Part shown: piece after piece, positions 1 through 9,372 of the stretch
Numbering within the stretch: the stretch's first letter is position 1
Layout: every line of letters begins with the position of its first letter
Assembly (NCBI RefSeq): GCF_003345355.1
Contig: NZ_QQNB01000002.1
Span: 434,001-498,000, forward strand
DNA: 64,000 nucleotides
Source of the DNA: Sphingomonas aracearum
GTDB lineage: Bacteria; Pseudomonadota; Alphaproteobacteria; Sphingomonadales; Sphingomonadaceae
Direction: 5' to 3'
Translations under genes and position numbers: made by a program
Notes under the pieces: generated by a model
What the model saw: the letters and a program-made list of their open reading frames with translations, nothing else
Database searches by the model: none
Told to the model about the DNA's origin: nothing

Positions 1-368
<368 letters not shown>

Positions 369-408
369 CGGTTCGGCAGCCCCGCCTCTTCTGACGGAGC
401 GGAAACGG

Positions 409-1278
409 GTGGCGCCGTCGCGCAATCGCGGGCCCGGCTTTTCGCGACGGGCGCAATGGGCGATCTTCACCAGCTATGTGGTGGCGGGCGCGGGCGCGCT
501 CGTCGCGCTGGTGCTGCTGGTCGTCAGCATCGTCGCGCCGTCCGCCTTTGCCGTGTTCCGGTCCGCCGCGGCCGAGGTGACCACGCCGGTTTCCTCCGGG
601 GTCGCCGCGGTCGGCCGGGGCATCGCAGCGGTGCCCGAGAGCATCGGCAACCACTTCCACGTCATGGGCGAGAATGCGAGGCTGCGCGCCACGCTGCAGC
701 GCGAGCGCCGCGTGCTCTCCCGCGCGCGCATGCTCGCGTATGACAATGCGCGGCTCAAGCGCCTGCTCGCCATGCGCGACCGCGCCGCCGCGCCCGTCAC
801 GAGCGCGCGGCTGGTGAGTTCCAGCGCCACCAGCACCCGGCGCTTCGCCGTGCTCAACGCCGGGCGCTGGCAGGGCGTGTGCCCGGGCCAGCCGGTGGTC
901 GGGCCGGAGGGGCTGGTCGGCCGCGTCACGGAGGCCGGGCCGAACGCGGCGCGCGTGCTGCTGATCTCCGACCCCGAAAGCATCGTGCCCGTGCGCCGCA
1001 CGCGCGACGGGCTGCCCGCCCTCGCCGTAGGGCGGGGCGACGGCCGGCTCGACATCCGGGTGGTGACGATCGGCTCCGGCGTGCTGCGGCCGGGCGATAC
1101 CTTCGTCACCTCGGGCACCGGCGGCCTTTACCGCCCGGACATTCCGGTCGCCCGGGTGCTGGCCCGCTCCGGCGACACCGCCGAGGCGCGCCCGTTCACC
1201 ACCCCGGACACGCTCGACTTCGCCATCGTCGAGCAGGCGTTCCTGCCGATCCCTGCCGCCCCTCCCGCGCCCAAATGA
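409..1278 (+). CDS. mreC: Rod shape-determining protein MreC
   Basis: Periplasmic scaffold of the elongasome that links MreB filaments to PBP2. 289 aa. One membrane segment at about residues 20-42, a coiled coil at about 75-110 (ENARLRATLQRERR, then DNARLKRLLAM), then the beta-rich MreC domain with VVGPEGLVGRV and DPESIVPVRRTRDG. The start is GTG at 409, with a purine-rich ACGGAGCGGA at 393-402 as the likely ribosome site. The 3' end overlaps mreD by ATGA. Family length and gene order are normal. Confidence 0.95.
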   Translation: MAPSRNRGPGFSRRAQWAIFTSYVVAGAGALVALVLLVVSIVAPSAFAVFRSAAAEVTTPVSSGVAAVGRGIAAVPESIGNHFHVMGENARLRATLQRERRVLSRARMLAYDNARLKRLLAMRDRAAAPVTSARLVSSSATSTRRFAVLNAGRWQGVCPGQPVVGPEGLVGRVTEAGPNAARVLLISDPESIVPVRRTRDGLPALAVGRGDGRLDIRVVTIGSGVLRPGDTFVTSGTGGLYRPDIPVARVLARSGDTAEARPFTTPDTLDFAIVEQAFLPIPAAPPAPK

Positions 1279-1805
1279 TCTCCCCCGCCCAGCGCCGGCG
1301 GCGCCTGCATCGCCCGATGGACCCGGAGCCCGAAACGCGCTGGACGCGGTGGCGTCCGGCGATCACCATCATGGCCGGCTCGTTGCTGACGATCGTGCCG
1401 GTGATCGCGCAGGTGCCGGTCCTGCCGCCGCTCGGCCTCCTCCTGCTGCTCGCCTGGCGGTTGAGCGATGCGGAGGCGCTTCCTATCTGGGCGCCGCTGG
1501 GGCTCGGCCTGTTCGATGACCTGTTCAGCGGCCAGCCATTCGGCTGTGCCATGCTGTTGTGGACGCTTACCTTTCTGATGCTGGACGTGATCGACAGCAA
1601 ATTGCCGTTTCGGGATTTCTGGCAGGACTGGCTGGTCGCCACGGGCGGCATCGCCTTTTGCCTGCTGGCGGGGCGCTGGCTGGCGTTGCCGCTCGGCACG
1701 CATGTCGACACGGCGTTGCTGTTCCAGTTCCTCACTTCGGTGCTACTCTTCCCCCTATGCCTTCGCATGGCCGCACGCTGGACCGGGGAGCGGGAGGAAC
1801 AATGA
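1275..1805 (+). CDS. mreD: Rod shape-determining protein MreD
   Basis: Small integral membrane partner of MreC in the elongasome. 176 aa, starting at the ATG inside the ATGA overlap with mreC and ending in another ATGA overlap with the PBP2 gene, so translation is probably coupled along the operon. Several hydrophobic segments follow a charged N-terminus; the motif LGLFDDLFSGQPFG at about residues 75-90 is typical of the family. An alternative upstream extension in the same frame lies inside mreC and is unlikely. Confidence 0.9.
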   Translation: MISPAQRRRRLHRPMDPEPETRWTRWRPAITIMAGSLLTIVPVIAQVPVLPPLGLLLLLAWRLSDAEALPIWAPLGLGLFDDLFSGQPFGCAMLLWTLTFLMLDVIDSKLPFRDFWQDWLVATGGIAFCLLAGRWLALPLGTHVDTALLFQFLTSVLLFPLCLRMAARWTGEREEQ

Positions 1806-3907
1806 ACCGTGGCCCGGCCAAGCGCCCGCCCCGCATGACGGAAGCCGCGCAGTCCTACAGCTTCACGCGCCGTGCCGTGACCCTGGGCGCCGCGCAGGGG
1901 CTGGTCGGGGTGGCGCTGATCGGGCGGATGGGCTGGCTCTCGATCGCGGAGAACGAGCGCTACAGCACGCTTTCCGAAAGCAACCGCGTCAACATGACGC
2001 TGATCCCGCCCCGGCGCGGCTGGATCGTCGATCGCAACGGCCATGCGATCGCCAACAATCGCACCGACTTTCGCGTGGATATCATCCCGGACCGGTTGAG
2101 CAAGGAGGACCAGCCGCGCGTCTTGGCGCTGCTCGCGCAGATCCTGAAGCTGCCGCCGGAGGAGATCGAGCGGATCCGGACGGACATCGGCCATGCCGCC
2201 GGTTTCCAGCCGGTGCAGGTGGCGGAGAACCTCGACTGGGACCGCTTCGCCGCGGTCAGCGTGCGCCTGCCCGAGCTGCCCGGCGTGCAGCCGACGCGCG
2301 GCTTCTCGCGCAACTATCCCGCCGGCGCTGCCGTTGCGCACCTCACCGGCTATGTCGGCGCGGCCACCGCCGAGCAGTTCAAGGAAACGCGCGACCAGCT
2401 GCTCGTCACCCCCGGCTTCAAGCTGGGCAAGGACGGGCTGGAAAAGTCCCTGGAGCAGCGCCTGCGCGGCCGTCCCGGTGCCAAGCGCGTGGAAGTGACC
2501 GCGCGCGGCAAGCTCGTCGCCGAACTCGCCACCCGGCCCGACGTGCCCGGCCACACCACCCGGCTGACGATCGATGCCGGGTTGCAGGAATATGCCGCGC
2601 GGCGGCTCGGCACGAACTCCGGCTCGGCGGTGGTGATCGACACCGCCACCGGGGATATCCTGGCGATGGTCTCGATGCCGGCCTACGACCCGAACAGCTT
2701 TTCCGACGGGATCAGCCATCTCGAATGGAAGATGCTGTCGGACGACGACCATGTGCCCTTGATGAACAAGGTGCTGCAGGGGCTCTACCCGCCGGGATCC
2801 ACGGTGAAGCCGATGAACGGCCTGGCGCTGATGGCGGGCGGCGTCGATCCGCATGCCCGCGTCAATTGCTCGGGCGCGCTGCGCGTCGGCACCGGCGTGT
2901 TCCACTGCCACAAGCGCGGCGGGCACGGGCCGCTCGACCTGAAGAACGCGATCATGCAGTCGTGCGACATCTATTTCTATGAGATGGTGCGCCGGCTGGG
3001 CTACGACCATGTCGCGCCCGTTGCGCGCATGCTGGGCCTGGGGCAGAAGTTCGACCTGCCCTTTTCCAGCCAGCGCTACGGCACGGTGCCGGACAGCGCC
3101 TGGAAGCAGCGCAAATACCATCACGACTGGACCGTCGCCGATTCGCTCAACGCCTCGATCGGCCAGGGCTATGTGCTCGCCAACCCGCTCCAACTGGCGG
3201 TGATGGCGGCCCGGATCGCGTCCGGGCGCGAGCTTCAGCCGCGCATCGTGGTGGACGGGCCGGCGCCGCAGGCCGCTGCCCTGCCCGTCTCGGACGAGCA
3301 TTTCGCAATCGTCCGCAATGCCATGTTCGGCGTGGTCAACCAGGGCGGCACCGGCGGCGCGGCGCGGCTCACCATCCCGGGCGTGGCGATTGCGGCGAAA
3401 ACCGGCACCGCGCAGGTGCGGCGGATCACCATGGCGGAGCGGCGCGCGGGCGTGCTGAAGAACGGCCAGCTGCCGTTCAAGCTGCGCGACCATGCCCTGC
3501 TCGTCGCCTTCGCGCCGGCCGAGAACCCGCGCTACGCCATGGCGGTGGTGCTGGAACATAACGGCCACACCGTCCGCAATCTCGATTCGCCGCTGATCGG
3601 GCGCGACATCATGACCTATCTGCTGGACCGCGAACGCGCGATGAAAGCGCTGGCCGAGATCGAGGGCAGCTGGGGCGGCGACATCCGCACGCGCATGGCC
3701 GCGCAGGAAAACGCCTATCGCCAGGCCGCCGGCGCCCCCGCTCCGGCCGCCGCCGTCGCCACCGAGCGCAGCCCGGCCGTCCCCAGCGATGCGCCGGCGG
3801 TGGAAGCCGCCACCGACGCCCAGAACGTCACCGCCGAGGTCCAGGCGCGCGAAACCGCCGCCGGGGGCGGCGTCGCCACCACCGGCTCTCCGGAGCCGCA
3901 GCCGTGA
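1802..3907 (+). CDS. mrdA: Penicillin-binding protein 2 (peptidoglycan D,D-transpeptidase)
   Basis: Transpeptidase that crosslinks peptidoglycan during elongation together with RodA. 701 aa from the ATG overlapping mreD. N-terminal membrane anchor at about residues 25-50 and the PBP dimerisation domain (RRGWIVDRNG). The transpeptidase motifs are PPGSTVKPM (active-site Ser and Lys of SxxK), SCD in MQSCDIYFYEM as the SxN-type motif, SIGQGYVLANPLQ, and AAKTGTAQ as the KTG motif. The last 70 residues or so are an Ala/Pro-rich tail not needed for catalysis, making the protein longer than the usual 600-650 aa. Confidence 0.95.
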   Translation: MNRGPAKRPPRMTEAAQSYSFTRRAVTLGAAQGLVGVALIGRMGWLSIAENERYSTLSESNRVNMTLIPPRRGWIVDRNGHAIANNRTDFRVDIIPDRLSKEDQPRVLALLAQILKLPPEEIERIRTDIGHAAGFQPVQVAENLDWDRFAAVSVRLPELPGVQPTRGFSRNYPAGAAVAHLTGYVGAATAEQFKETRDQLLVTPGFKLGKDGLEKSLEQRLRGRPGAKRVEVTARGKLVAELATRPDVPGHTTRLTIDAGLQEYAARRLGTNSGSAVVIDTATGDILAMVSMPAYDPNSFSDGISHLEWKMLSDDDHVPLMNKVLQGLYPPGSTVKPMNGLALMAGGVDPHARVNCSGALRVGTGVFHCHKRGGHGPLDLKNAIMQSCDIYFYEMVRRLGYDHVAPVARMLGLGQKFDLPFSSQRYGTVPDSAWKQRKYHHDWTVADSLNASIGQGYVLANPLQLAVMAARIASGRELQPRIVVDGPAPQAAALPVSDEHFAIVRNAMFGVVNQGGTGGAARLTIPGVAIAAKTGTAQVRRITMAERRAGVLKNGQLPFKLRDHALLVAFAPAENPRYAMAVVLEHNGHTVRNLDSPLIGRDIMTYLLDRERAMKALAEIEGSWGGDIRTRMAAQENAYRQAAGAPAPAAAVATERSPAVPSDAPAVEAATDAQNVTAEVQARETAAGGGVATTGSPEPQP

Positions 3908-3917
3908 AGGCCTTCCC

Positions 3918-5033
3918 ATGAGCAGCCTGGCCTTCGTCCCCGCGCCGCTGGCGCGCCTGCCGTGGCGCATGCTCCTCCTCGTCGTCGCCATCGGCAGCTT
4001 CGGCCTGGTGGTGCTGTATTCCGCCGCGGGCGGCAGCCTGCGTCCCTGGGCGCTGAACCAGGGCATCCGCTTCTTCGTGTTCCTGGCCGGCGCGCTGGTG
4101 CTGTCGCGGGTACGCGTGTCGTTCTGGGCGAGAATGGCGCTCCCCACCTACGGCGTGCTCGTCGTGCTGCTGGTCGCGGTGGAACTGCTCGGCGCGGTGC
4201 GCGGGGGCAGCCAGCGCTGGCTCGACCTCGGCTTCGGCTTTCGCCTGCAACCCAGCGAGCTGATGAAGGTGGCGGTGATCCTGGCCACCGCCAAATTCTA
4301 CGACATGCTGCCGCCCAGCGACACGCGGCGGTTCGGCGCGATCTGGCCGGCCGCCCTGCTGATCGGCGTGCCGGCGGCGCTGGTGATGAAGCAGCCCGAT
4401 CTCGGCACCGCGCTGATGATCTGCTTCGGCGGGGCCACCGTGATGTTCCTGGCCGGCGTGCCGTTGCGCCTGTTCATCGGCGGCGCGCTGGCGGCTGCCG
4501 CGGCGATCCCGCTGGCGGTGAACTTCCTGCTCCATGGCTATCAGCGCAACCGCGTGCTGATCTTCCTCGATCCCGAAAGCGACCCGCTGGGCACCGGCTA
4601 TCATATCAGCCAGTCCAAGATCGCGATCGGCTCCGGCGGCGTGCTGGGCAAGGGGTTCCTCAACGGCACGCAGAGCCATCTCGACTACCTGCCGGAGGGG
4701 CATACCGACTTCGTGTTCGCCACCATGTCGGAGGAATGGGGCCTGCTGGGCGGCATCTTCCTGATCGTGGCGTTCCTGCTCGTCATCAACTGGGGCATCC
4801 GCGTGTCGCTGGCCGCGCAAAGCCGCTTTGCCCGCCTCACCGCCGCGGGCCTGGCGACGACCATCTTCATCTACGTTTCGATCAACCTGGCGATGGTGAT
4901 GGGCATGGCGCCGGTGGTCGGCATCCCGCTGCCGCTCGTCAGCTATGGCGGATCGGCGCAGATGACGGTGCTCATCTGCCTCGGCATCCTGATGGCGATC
5001 GACCGGGAGAACCGGCAGACCGCCCGGCCCTGA
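3918..5033 (+). CDS. rodA: Peptidoglycan glycosyltransferase RodA (SEDS family)
   Basis: Polytopic SEDS glycosyltransferase that polymerises lipid II with PBP2. 371 aa. The ATG at 3918 was chosen because GAAGG lies 8 bases upstream; the frame is open further upstream but that part lies inside mrdA. About ten hydrophobic segments; family signatures are GSQRWLDLGF, QPSELMKVAVI, KQPDLGTALM, GTQSHLDYLPEGHTDFVFA and the C-terminal PVVGIPLPLVSYGGSA. Last gene of the elongasome operon; the tRNA gene follows after 112 bases. Confidence 0.95.
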   Translation: MSSLAFVPAPLARLPWRMLLLVVAIGSFGLVVLYSAAGGSLRPWALNQGIRFFVFLAGALVLSRVRVSFWARMALPTYGVLVVLLVAVELLGAVRGGSQRWLDLGFGFRLQPSELMKVAVILATAKFYDMLPPSDTRRFGAIWPAALLIGVPAALVMKQPDLGTALMICFGGATVMFLAGVPLRLFIGGALAAAAAIPLAVNFLLHGYQRNRVLIFLDPESDPLGTGYHISQSKIAIGSGGVLGKGFLNGTQSHLDYLPEGHTDFVFATMSEEWGLLGGIFLIVAFLLVINWGIRVSLAAQSRFARLTAAGLATTIFIYVSINLAMVMGMAPVVGIPLPLVSYGGSAQMTVLICLGILMAIDRENRQTARP

Positions 5034-5145
5034 AAAAAGTGCGAGCGAAGCCGATTTTTCGGTTTGCAATCCGGAAAACCGACGCTAAACGCGCCTCTCC
5101 CGAACGCGGCGGCGCCACCAAGCGCCATCTGGTCCGCCCCGGAAT

Positions 5146-5221
<76 letters not shown>

Positions 5222-5376
5222 CTCTCCACCGCAGAAATCCTCGATTTCTTCGCTAGGAGAACTGCGACCGTCCGACATTTTCCGACAGGCCGTTCCGACA
5301 AATTCCCGTCTCGTTCTACTGCGAGCTATGCACGCGAACGCTTGGCCGAATCGACCTGCCATGCCTACCGTTGGAG

Positions 5377-5640
5377 ATGACTCCCCCGCCCCGCGCTCGC
5401 CTGGTGATCACCGCCGACATGGCGCGCGCGAATCTGGGCGCGATAGCAGCCGAGAGGGGAGAGACACTGGCCGGCTTATCGGCCCTGCTCGGCAAGAACG
5501 CCGCCTACATGCAGCAGTTCGTGCACCGCGGTACGCCGAAGTGGCTTGATCCGGACGATCGCCTAGCCTTGGCCAAGCACCTGCAGGTGGACGAGCGCTT
5601 GCTCGGCGCGCGTGACCCGTGGACGCCTGGGGAAGGCTGA
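5377..5640 (+). CDS. Stand-alone HTH protein resembling the DNA-binding domain of S24/LexA-like regulators
   Basis: About 87 aa. Residues 20-75 align well with the N-terminal domain of the S24-family regulator at 44055-44687 of this window: GETLAGLSALLGKNAAYMQQ here against GETLAALSRLIGRNEAYLQQ there, followed by FVHRGTPKWL against FVRRGTPRRL. It has no S24 peptidase part. An HTH DNA-binding role is inferred from this similarity. The start is uncertain: ATG at 5377 or 5419 (an upstream TTG at 5371 is also in frame). First gene inside the left border of the island, so it may be an element-borne repressor or interfere with the host regulator. Confidence 0.7.
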   Translation: MTPPPRARLVITADMARANLGAIAAERGETLAGLSALLGKNAAYMQQFVHRGTPKWLDPDDRLALAKHLQVDERLLGARDPWTPGEG

Positions 5641-5654
5641 GGCAAGCTGAACGG

Positions 5655-5759
5655 ATGAACGCGGACCGGGAGCGCTGGGGAGAGGCGGTGCTTGTGGAGA
5701 AGATCCACGGCGAAAGCGCGCCCGACTTCGTGGTGGAGCGGGTAAAGACGCCCGCATGA
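5655..5759 (+). CDS. Small protein resembling the N-terminus of the DUF6961 family
   Basis: 34 aa, MNADRERWGEAVLVEKIHGE and then APDFVVERV. The pattern resembles, from memory, the short sphingomonad DUF6961 proteins of about 60 aa; this copy is only half that length, so it may be truncated. It starts 14 bases after the HTH gene, in the same direction, with GGCAAGCTGAACGG before the ATG. Its TGA overlaps a further 12-codon reading frame made of a GACCTTGAG-type repeat (5756-5794), which is probably not a gene. Function unknown. Confidence 0.4.
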   Translation: MNADRERWGEAVLVEKIHGESAPDFVVERVKTPA

Positions 5760-5824
5760 GCGACCTTGAGGACCTTGTGGACCTTGAGGACTGAAGGCCT
5801 GCGCCATCGCGGGCTGATCCCCGC

Positions 5825-8800
5825 TTACGGCGTGCCCCAATAGGCCTTTTGACTCGCCTGGATGGCGGTGCTGTCCGTCGAAGACAGGATCGCGCCTTGG
5901 AAGTCGAGCACGGTGGCGACGCCGAACGCCTGCGATGTAGATCCGCCGAGCACCGAGGTGAGCCCCGCCGTGAACGTACCGCTGGCCGTGCCGGTGGTTG
6001 CCGTGCCGCCGTCGATTGATGCGGAATAGGCCCCGGCATTCCAGTCGATCGCTAGCGTCGAGGAGACGTTCAGCGTCTCCAGCGTTGAGGTCGTGAACTG
6101 AACGCTGCCACCCTGCACCAGCACCTGAAGCCCGTGGGCGGCGCTGTAGCGCACCTCCCACCCGCCGCTGGCACTGGCCCGAAGAATGTCGCTGTTGGAG
6201 TTGCTGCGATGGTCCGCCACGATGCGCAGAGAGCGCACGGTGGCACTGGCCGACAACGGCGAATTGAGCAGCTTGCTTGCCCCGAACAGGATCATCGGCT
6301 TGCCGTTGCGGGTCAGCACGGCGCCGGTGGCGACGATGGAAGGCTGGGTCGAGGCTGTTGCGTTCGTCCAGTGCCGCCCGTTGCCGGACTGATCGTACCA
6401 TGTCGCGACCGTGCCGGTGGAGGAGCTGGTGGTGCCGGTGAACGCCAGCAGGGCAGCGGTGTCGAGGTCGCCCGACGACGTGAAGCCAATGTCCTGCGCC
6501 GTTCCATCCGCGCGCACGACGTTGATCGCCGGCCCGGCATAGCTCGTCTTGAGCCGGCGCAGCGAATAGGCCCCAGCCGGCGCAGCGGTCACGTTGTCGA
6601 GCAGGTCGCCCGTCTGCGCGGGAGCATCATCGTTGGAGACGGTGCCGGTGGCGCTCATCGCCGCCCCTGCCGAGTAGCCGCTGGGCGCGGCGATCGAGAC
6701 AGTGAACGTCTCGCTGGCTTCCACCGTCGTGTCGCCATTCACGCTGATCGTGATGGTGCCCGCAGCAGCGCCGTCCGCCATGTCGACGGTGCCGCCGGCC
6801 GGATAAACGCCGCCGGTGAAGTCATCAGCGCCGGTGTCGCCCGCTGTGAACGTCCAAGGCACCGATACCGCGCCCGTCGCCGCCGACCGCGCGACGGTAT
6901 AGGTGAAGAGCGTCGCGCCGCTATTGCCCTCCGCTTTGGTCTGAGCACCCGACAGGGTGACGGTGGGTGTAGTGGACGCCGCCGTCACCGCGGCGGTGGG
7001 GCTGCTGCCCTGTACCGCGCTGCCGCCGGCACCGGTGGCGGTGACCAAGTACGTGATCTGCGCGCCCAGATCGGCGCTGGTCAACGTATAGGTGTTGGCG
7101 TTCGCCCCGGTGATCGAGCTGCTGTCACGCACCCACTGGCGTACTGAGACGGTGCCGTTGCTGATCGTGCCGTCGGCCCCGGTCAGCGTCTGACCGACCT
7201 GCGCGGGGCCGGTGATCGCCGGAGCAACGGTCCACGCAGGAGCCGGCGTGCCGGAGCTGCCGCCGCCGCTGCCGGCTGTCGCCAGCGCCGCCTCGATTGC
7301 CGCCTTGGCGATCGGCACCATGAACGCGTGCCCACCGGTGGCGCCGGGGTGCGTCCCGTCGCTGTAGAGGCTAGTTTTGTTCGACGCTCGGTTGGGATCG
7401 CTGACGGATGTTCCCGCGACGCCATAGACCGAGTCCGCCGCGTAATCCGCCACCGCCTCCCACTTGGCGCTGGAGCGGATCGCCGCGTTCATGGCGAGCC
7501 GCTGTGCCTCCATCGTGTCGTCAAAGCCGGTGGAGCGCGGGAGCGCCGTACCGCAGACGACGTGCGTGAAGCCGCCATTGGCGCGCGCCCAATCGGCCGC
7601 CGCCTCCAGCCAGGAGACCACCTGCGACGCCTGCTGCGTGGTCTTGAGCGCGGCCGACGGAACCGCTTGGGCCGCGCTTACCGTCCACGACGTGCCCGAC
7701 CCGGCGGTGATCGTGGTGCCGGCGGCGACGCCGGGGCCGTACAGGATCGCGCCGATCGCGATGGTGCCCGAGCCGGTCGCTTCCACCGTGAGAGTCGTGC
7801 CGGTGATAGAGCCCGTGAAGCTGGCGGCGTTGACCAGGTAATTGTTGGTGCCCAGCCACAGGTGCAGCACGCGCTTGGCGGCGGTGCTGATCGGCCAGTT
7901 CGGCCGCGTGTTGGCCGCGACGGTAGCACCGTTGGTGCCAGCACCGTAGCAGACGATCCCCTGATCGCTGAGCGCGTCCGACACAAGGCGGGCAATGCCG
8001 CGCCCCGGCAAGGCGCCGGTGCTGTTGGTAATGCTGTCGCCAAGGAAATAGACGCTGGCCGTCGTCGCTGCGCGCGTGCCGTAGCGCGTCCGCAGCGATG
8101 CTCGCACTGCGGTCGCGTCCGCGGAAGGATGCCCGGCCGGGTAGATGACCAACGCCTCCATGATGAGGCTGGTGTTGATGTGGCCGCCGCCGACCTTGCC
8201 GCCAGTGGTGAGGGCGAGAGCGCCCAGCGAGGTGGCGCTGGTCGCCGCGTCCTCGTCCCGCATGGTGGTGAGACCGCTCGATCGGGAAACCATCGACACC
8301 ACCGAGCGCGAGGCACCCGGATTGCTGGTGTAGGCGGGTGCCGGACTGACGGTGGAAGTGCCGATGCCCTGCATCGTCGGCGTGCCGGAAAAAGCCTGAT
8401 ACGCGAGGTCCGGTGCCGTGCCCATCGTCAACCAGGAGCTGTATGCCGCCGAGCGCACCTGCCGGCCGACGAAATAGGCGGCGTGGTCGGCGCGATCGAA
8501 TGTCACCGCTGCTGGCACCAGGAAGAACCGTGCCGTTGTGTCCGTGATGAACTCGCCCCGGCCGTCCACAATGTTCAATGTCGGCTGGTTCGCCACCGTG
8601 GGCTGCGTCAAGTGCCGCCCCGCACCGGTCTGATCGTACACGATCGAAACGGTATAGGCGTTGCCCGCCGTCGAGAGACCGGAAAGGTCCGCCTGCCCGT
8701 TCGCCCCAAAGGCGATGTCCTGTTCGGCACCGCCCGAGGCTGCGCGCACGCGCATGGCCGGGCCGCTATAGCCCTCCACCATCTTGGCCGGACCATAGGC

Positions 8801-9064
8801 GGCGACCGGAGCGGATGCGAGCGACGGCAAATAAGCCGACGGCGTGGGCGATGGTCCCGGTGTCGGCGTTGGCGCTGGGCTCGCCATGACCGTCAAACCG
8901 ACAGCCCGCAGGCCGGCGGCGACCGACGATGCCCCACCGATCGCAGCCCGACCCTGCGCGTCCGTCAGCCCCTTGGCGACAAGTGCCGCTGCGATCGCCG
9001 TTTCGGTGAGCTGACCGCCGCCACCACCAAGCTCCAGGCCCAGCCCGATCCCGATCCCCGGCAT
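5825..9064 (-). CDS. Phage tail spike/fibre protein with SGNH hydrolase domain
   Basis: 1079 aa; ATG at 9064 in an ATGA overlap with the spike-base gene. Domains in order: a Pro/Thr linker (about 70-85); an arabinofuranosidase-B-like lectin module (about 85-165, EGYSGPAMRVR, VYDQTGAGRHLTQ); an SGNH/GDSL esterase domain (about 335-580) with FLGDSIT (nucleophile Ser), LWLGTNNY and SDGTHPGATGG (Asp/His); an Ig-like repeat; a Calx-beta domain (about 700-820); and a second lectin-like module (about 825-910, SYAGPAINV, WYDQSGNGRHWTN). Such proteins bind and deacylate surface glycans. That reading is inferred from domain types. The frame is intact. Confidence 0.85.
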   Translation of the reverse strand: MPGIGIGLGLELGGGGGQLTETAIAAALVAKGLTDAQGRAAIGGASSVAAGLRAVGLTVMASPAPTPTPGPSPTPSAYLPSLASAPVAAYGPAKMVEGYSGPAMRVRAASGGAEQDIAFGANGQADLSGLSTAGNAYTVSIVYDQTGAGRHLTQPTVANQPTLNIVDGRGEFITDTTARFFLVPAAVTFDRADHAAYFVGRQVRSAAYSSWLTMGTAPDLAYQAFSGTPTMQGIGTSTVSPAPAYTSNPGASRSVVSMVSRSSGLTTMRDEDAATSATSLGALALTTGGKVGGGHINTSLIMEALVIYPAGHPSADATAVRASLRTRYGTRAATTASVYFLGDSITNSTGALPGRGIARLVSDALSDQGIVCYGAGTNGATVAANTRPNWPISTAAKRVLHLWLGTNNYLVNAASFTGSITGTTLTVEATGSGTIAIGAILYGPGVAAGTTITAGSGTSWTVSAAQAVPSAALKTTQQASQVVSWLEAAADWARANGGFTHVVCGTALPRSTGFDDTMEAQRLAMNAAIRSSAKWEAVADYAADSVYGVAGTSVSDPNRASNKTSLYSDGTHPGATGGHAFMVPIAKAAIEAALATAGSGGGSSGTPAPAWTVAPAITGPAQVGQTLTGADGTISNGTVSVRQWVRDSSSITGANANTYTLTSADLGAQITYLVTATGAGGSAVQGSSPTAAVTAASTTPTVTLSGAQTKAEGNSGATLFTYTVARSAATGAVSVPWTFTAGDTGADDFTGGVYPAGGTVDMADGAAAGTITISVNGDTTVEASETFTVSIAAPSGYSAGAAMSATGTVSNDDAPAQTGDLLDNVTAAPAGAYSLRRLKTSYAGPAINVVRADGTAQDIGFTSSGDLDTAALLAFTGTTSSSTGTVATWYDQSGNGRHWTNATASTQPSIVATGAVLTRNGKPMILFGASKLLNSPLSASATVRSLRIVADHRSNSNSDILRASASGGWEVRYSAAHGLQVLVQGGSVQFTTSTLETLNVSSTLAIDWNAGAYSASIDGGTATTGTASGTFTAGLTSVLGGSTSQAFGVATVLDFQGAILSSTDSTAIQASQKAYWGTP

Positions 9065-9339
9065 CAGAGCAGCACCAGCATGTCGGCGGCAGTCGTGCCG
9101 GTTGCCAGCACGCGGCGGGCGCGCACCGGCAGAAGCGAGCCGGCCGGCACGTTCTTGAAGGTCACACCAGGCGCGCTTGCCGGCGCATCGACGGCGATCA
9201 GCTTCACGTCCCCGCCGGTGCCGACATAGATACCCTTGGGCGTGTCGGTGAGGTCGGTGCTGTCGCTCGGCACCAGAGTGGTGACGTGGCGGGATGGCGC
9301 GGTCGGGGTGTCGACATAGGGGCCGAACTTGTCTGCCAT
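9064..9339 (-). CDS. Phage spike-base protein (RCAP_rcc01079-like, GTA-related)
   Basis: 91 aa. The layout PSDSTDLTDTPKGIYVGTGG, then DVKLIAVD, FKNVPAGSLLPVRARRVLAT and GTTAADMLVLL matches the small spike-base proteins first described in the Rhodobacter gene transfer agent, recognised from memory. It is translationally coupled to the large spike gene downstream, which supports a pair of base plus spike on the virion. AAAGGA lies 7 bases before the ATG. Confidence 0.75.
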   Translation of the reverse strand: MADKFGPYVDTPTAPSRHVTTLVPSDSTDLTDTPKGIYVGTGGDVKLIAVDAPASAPGVTFKNVPAGSLLPVRARRVLATGTTAADMLVLL

Positions 9340-9372
9340 GGTGGTTCCTTTCGTGGTGGTGGAGGCGGATGT

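Noticed and set aside
1196..4147. 983-codon open frame on the minus strand
   Set aside because: Antisense to mreC, mreD, mrdA; no motif, typical shadow of high GC codon usage.
5040..5075. Stem AGCCGA/TCGGTT after rodA as a terminator
   Set aside because: Weak stem with its T run in the loop rather than after the stem.
5756..5794. 12-codon ORF made of GACCTTGAG-like repeats
   Set aside because: Too short and low complexity; probably a local duplication after the DUF6961-like gene.
7328..9229. 633-codon plus-strand frame
   Set aside because: Antisense to the SGNH spike gene, Arg/Gly-rich, no ribosome site, no domain.
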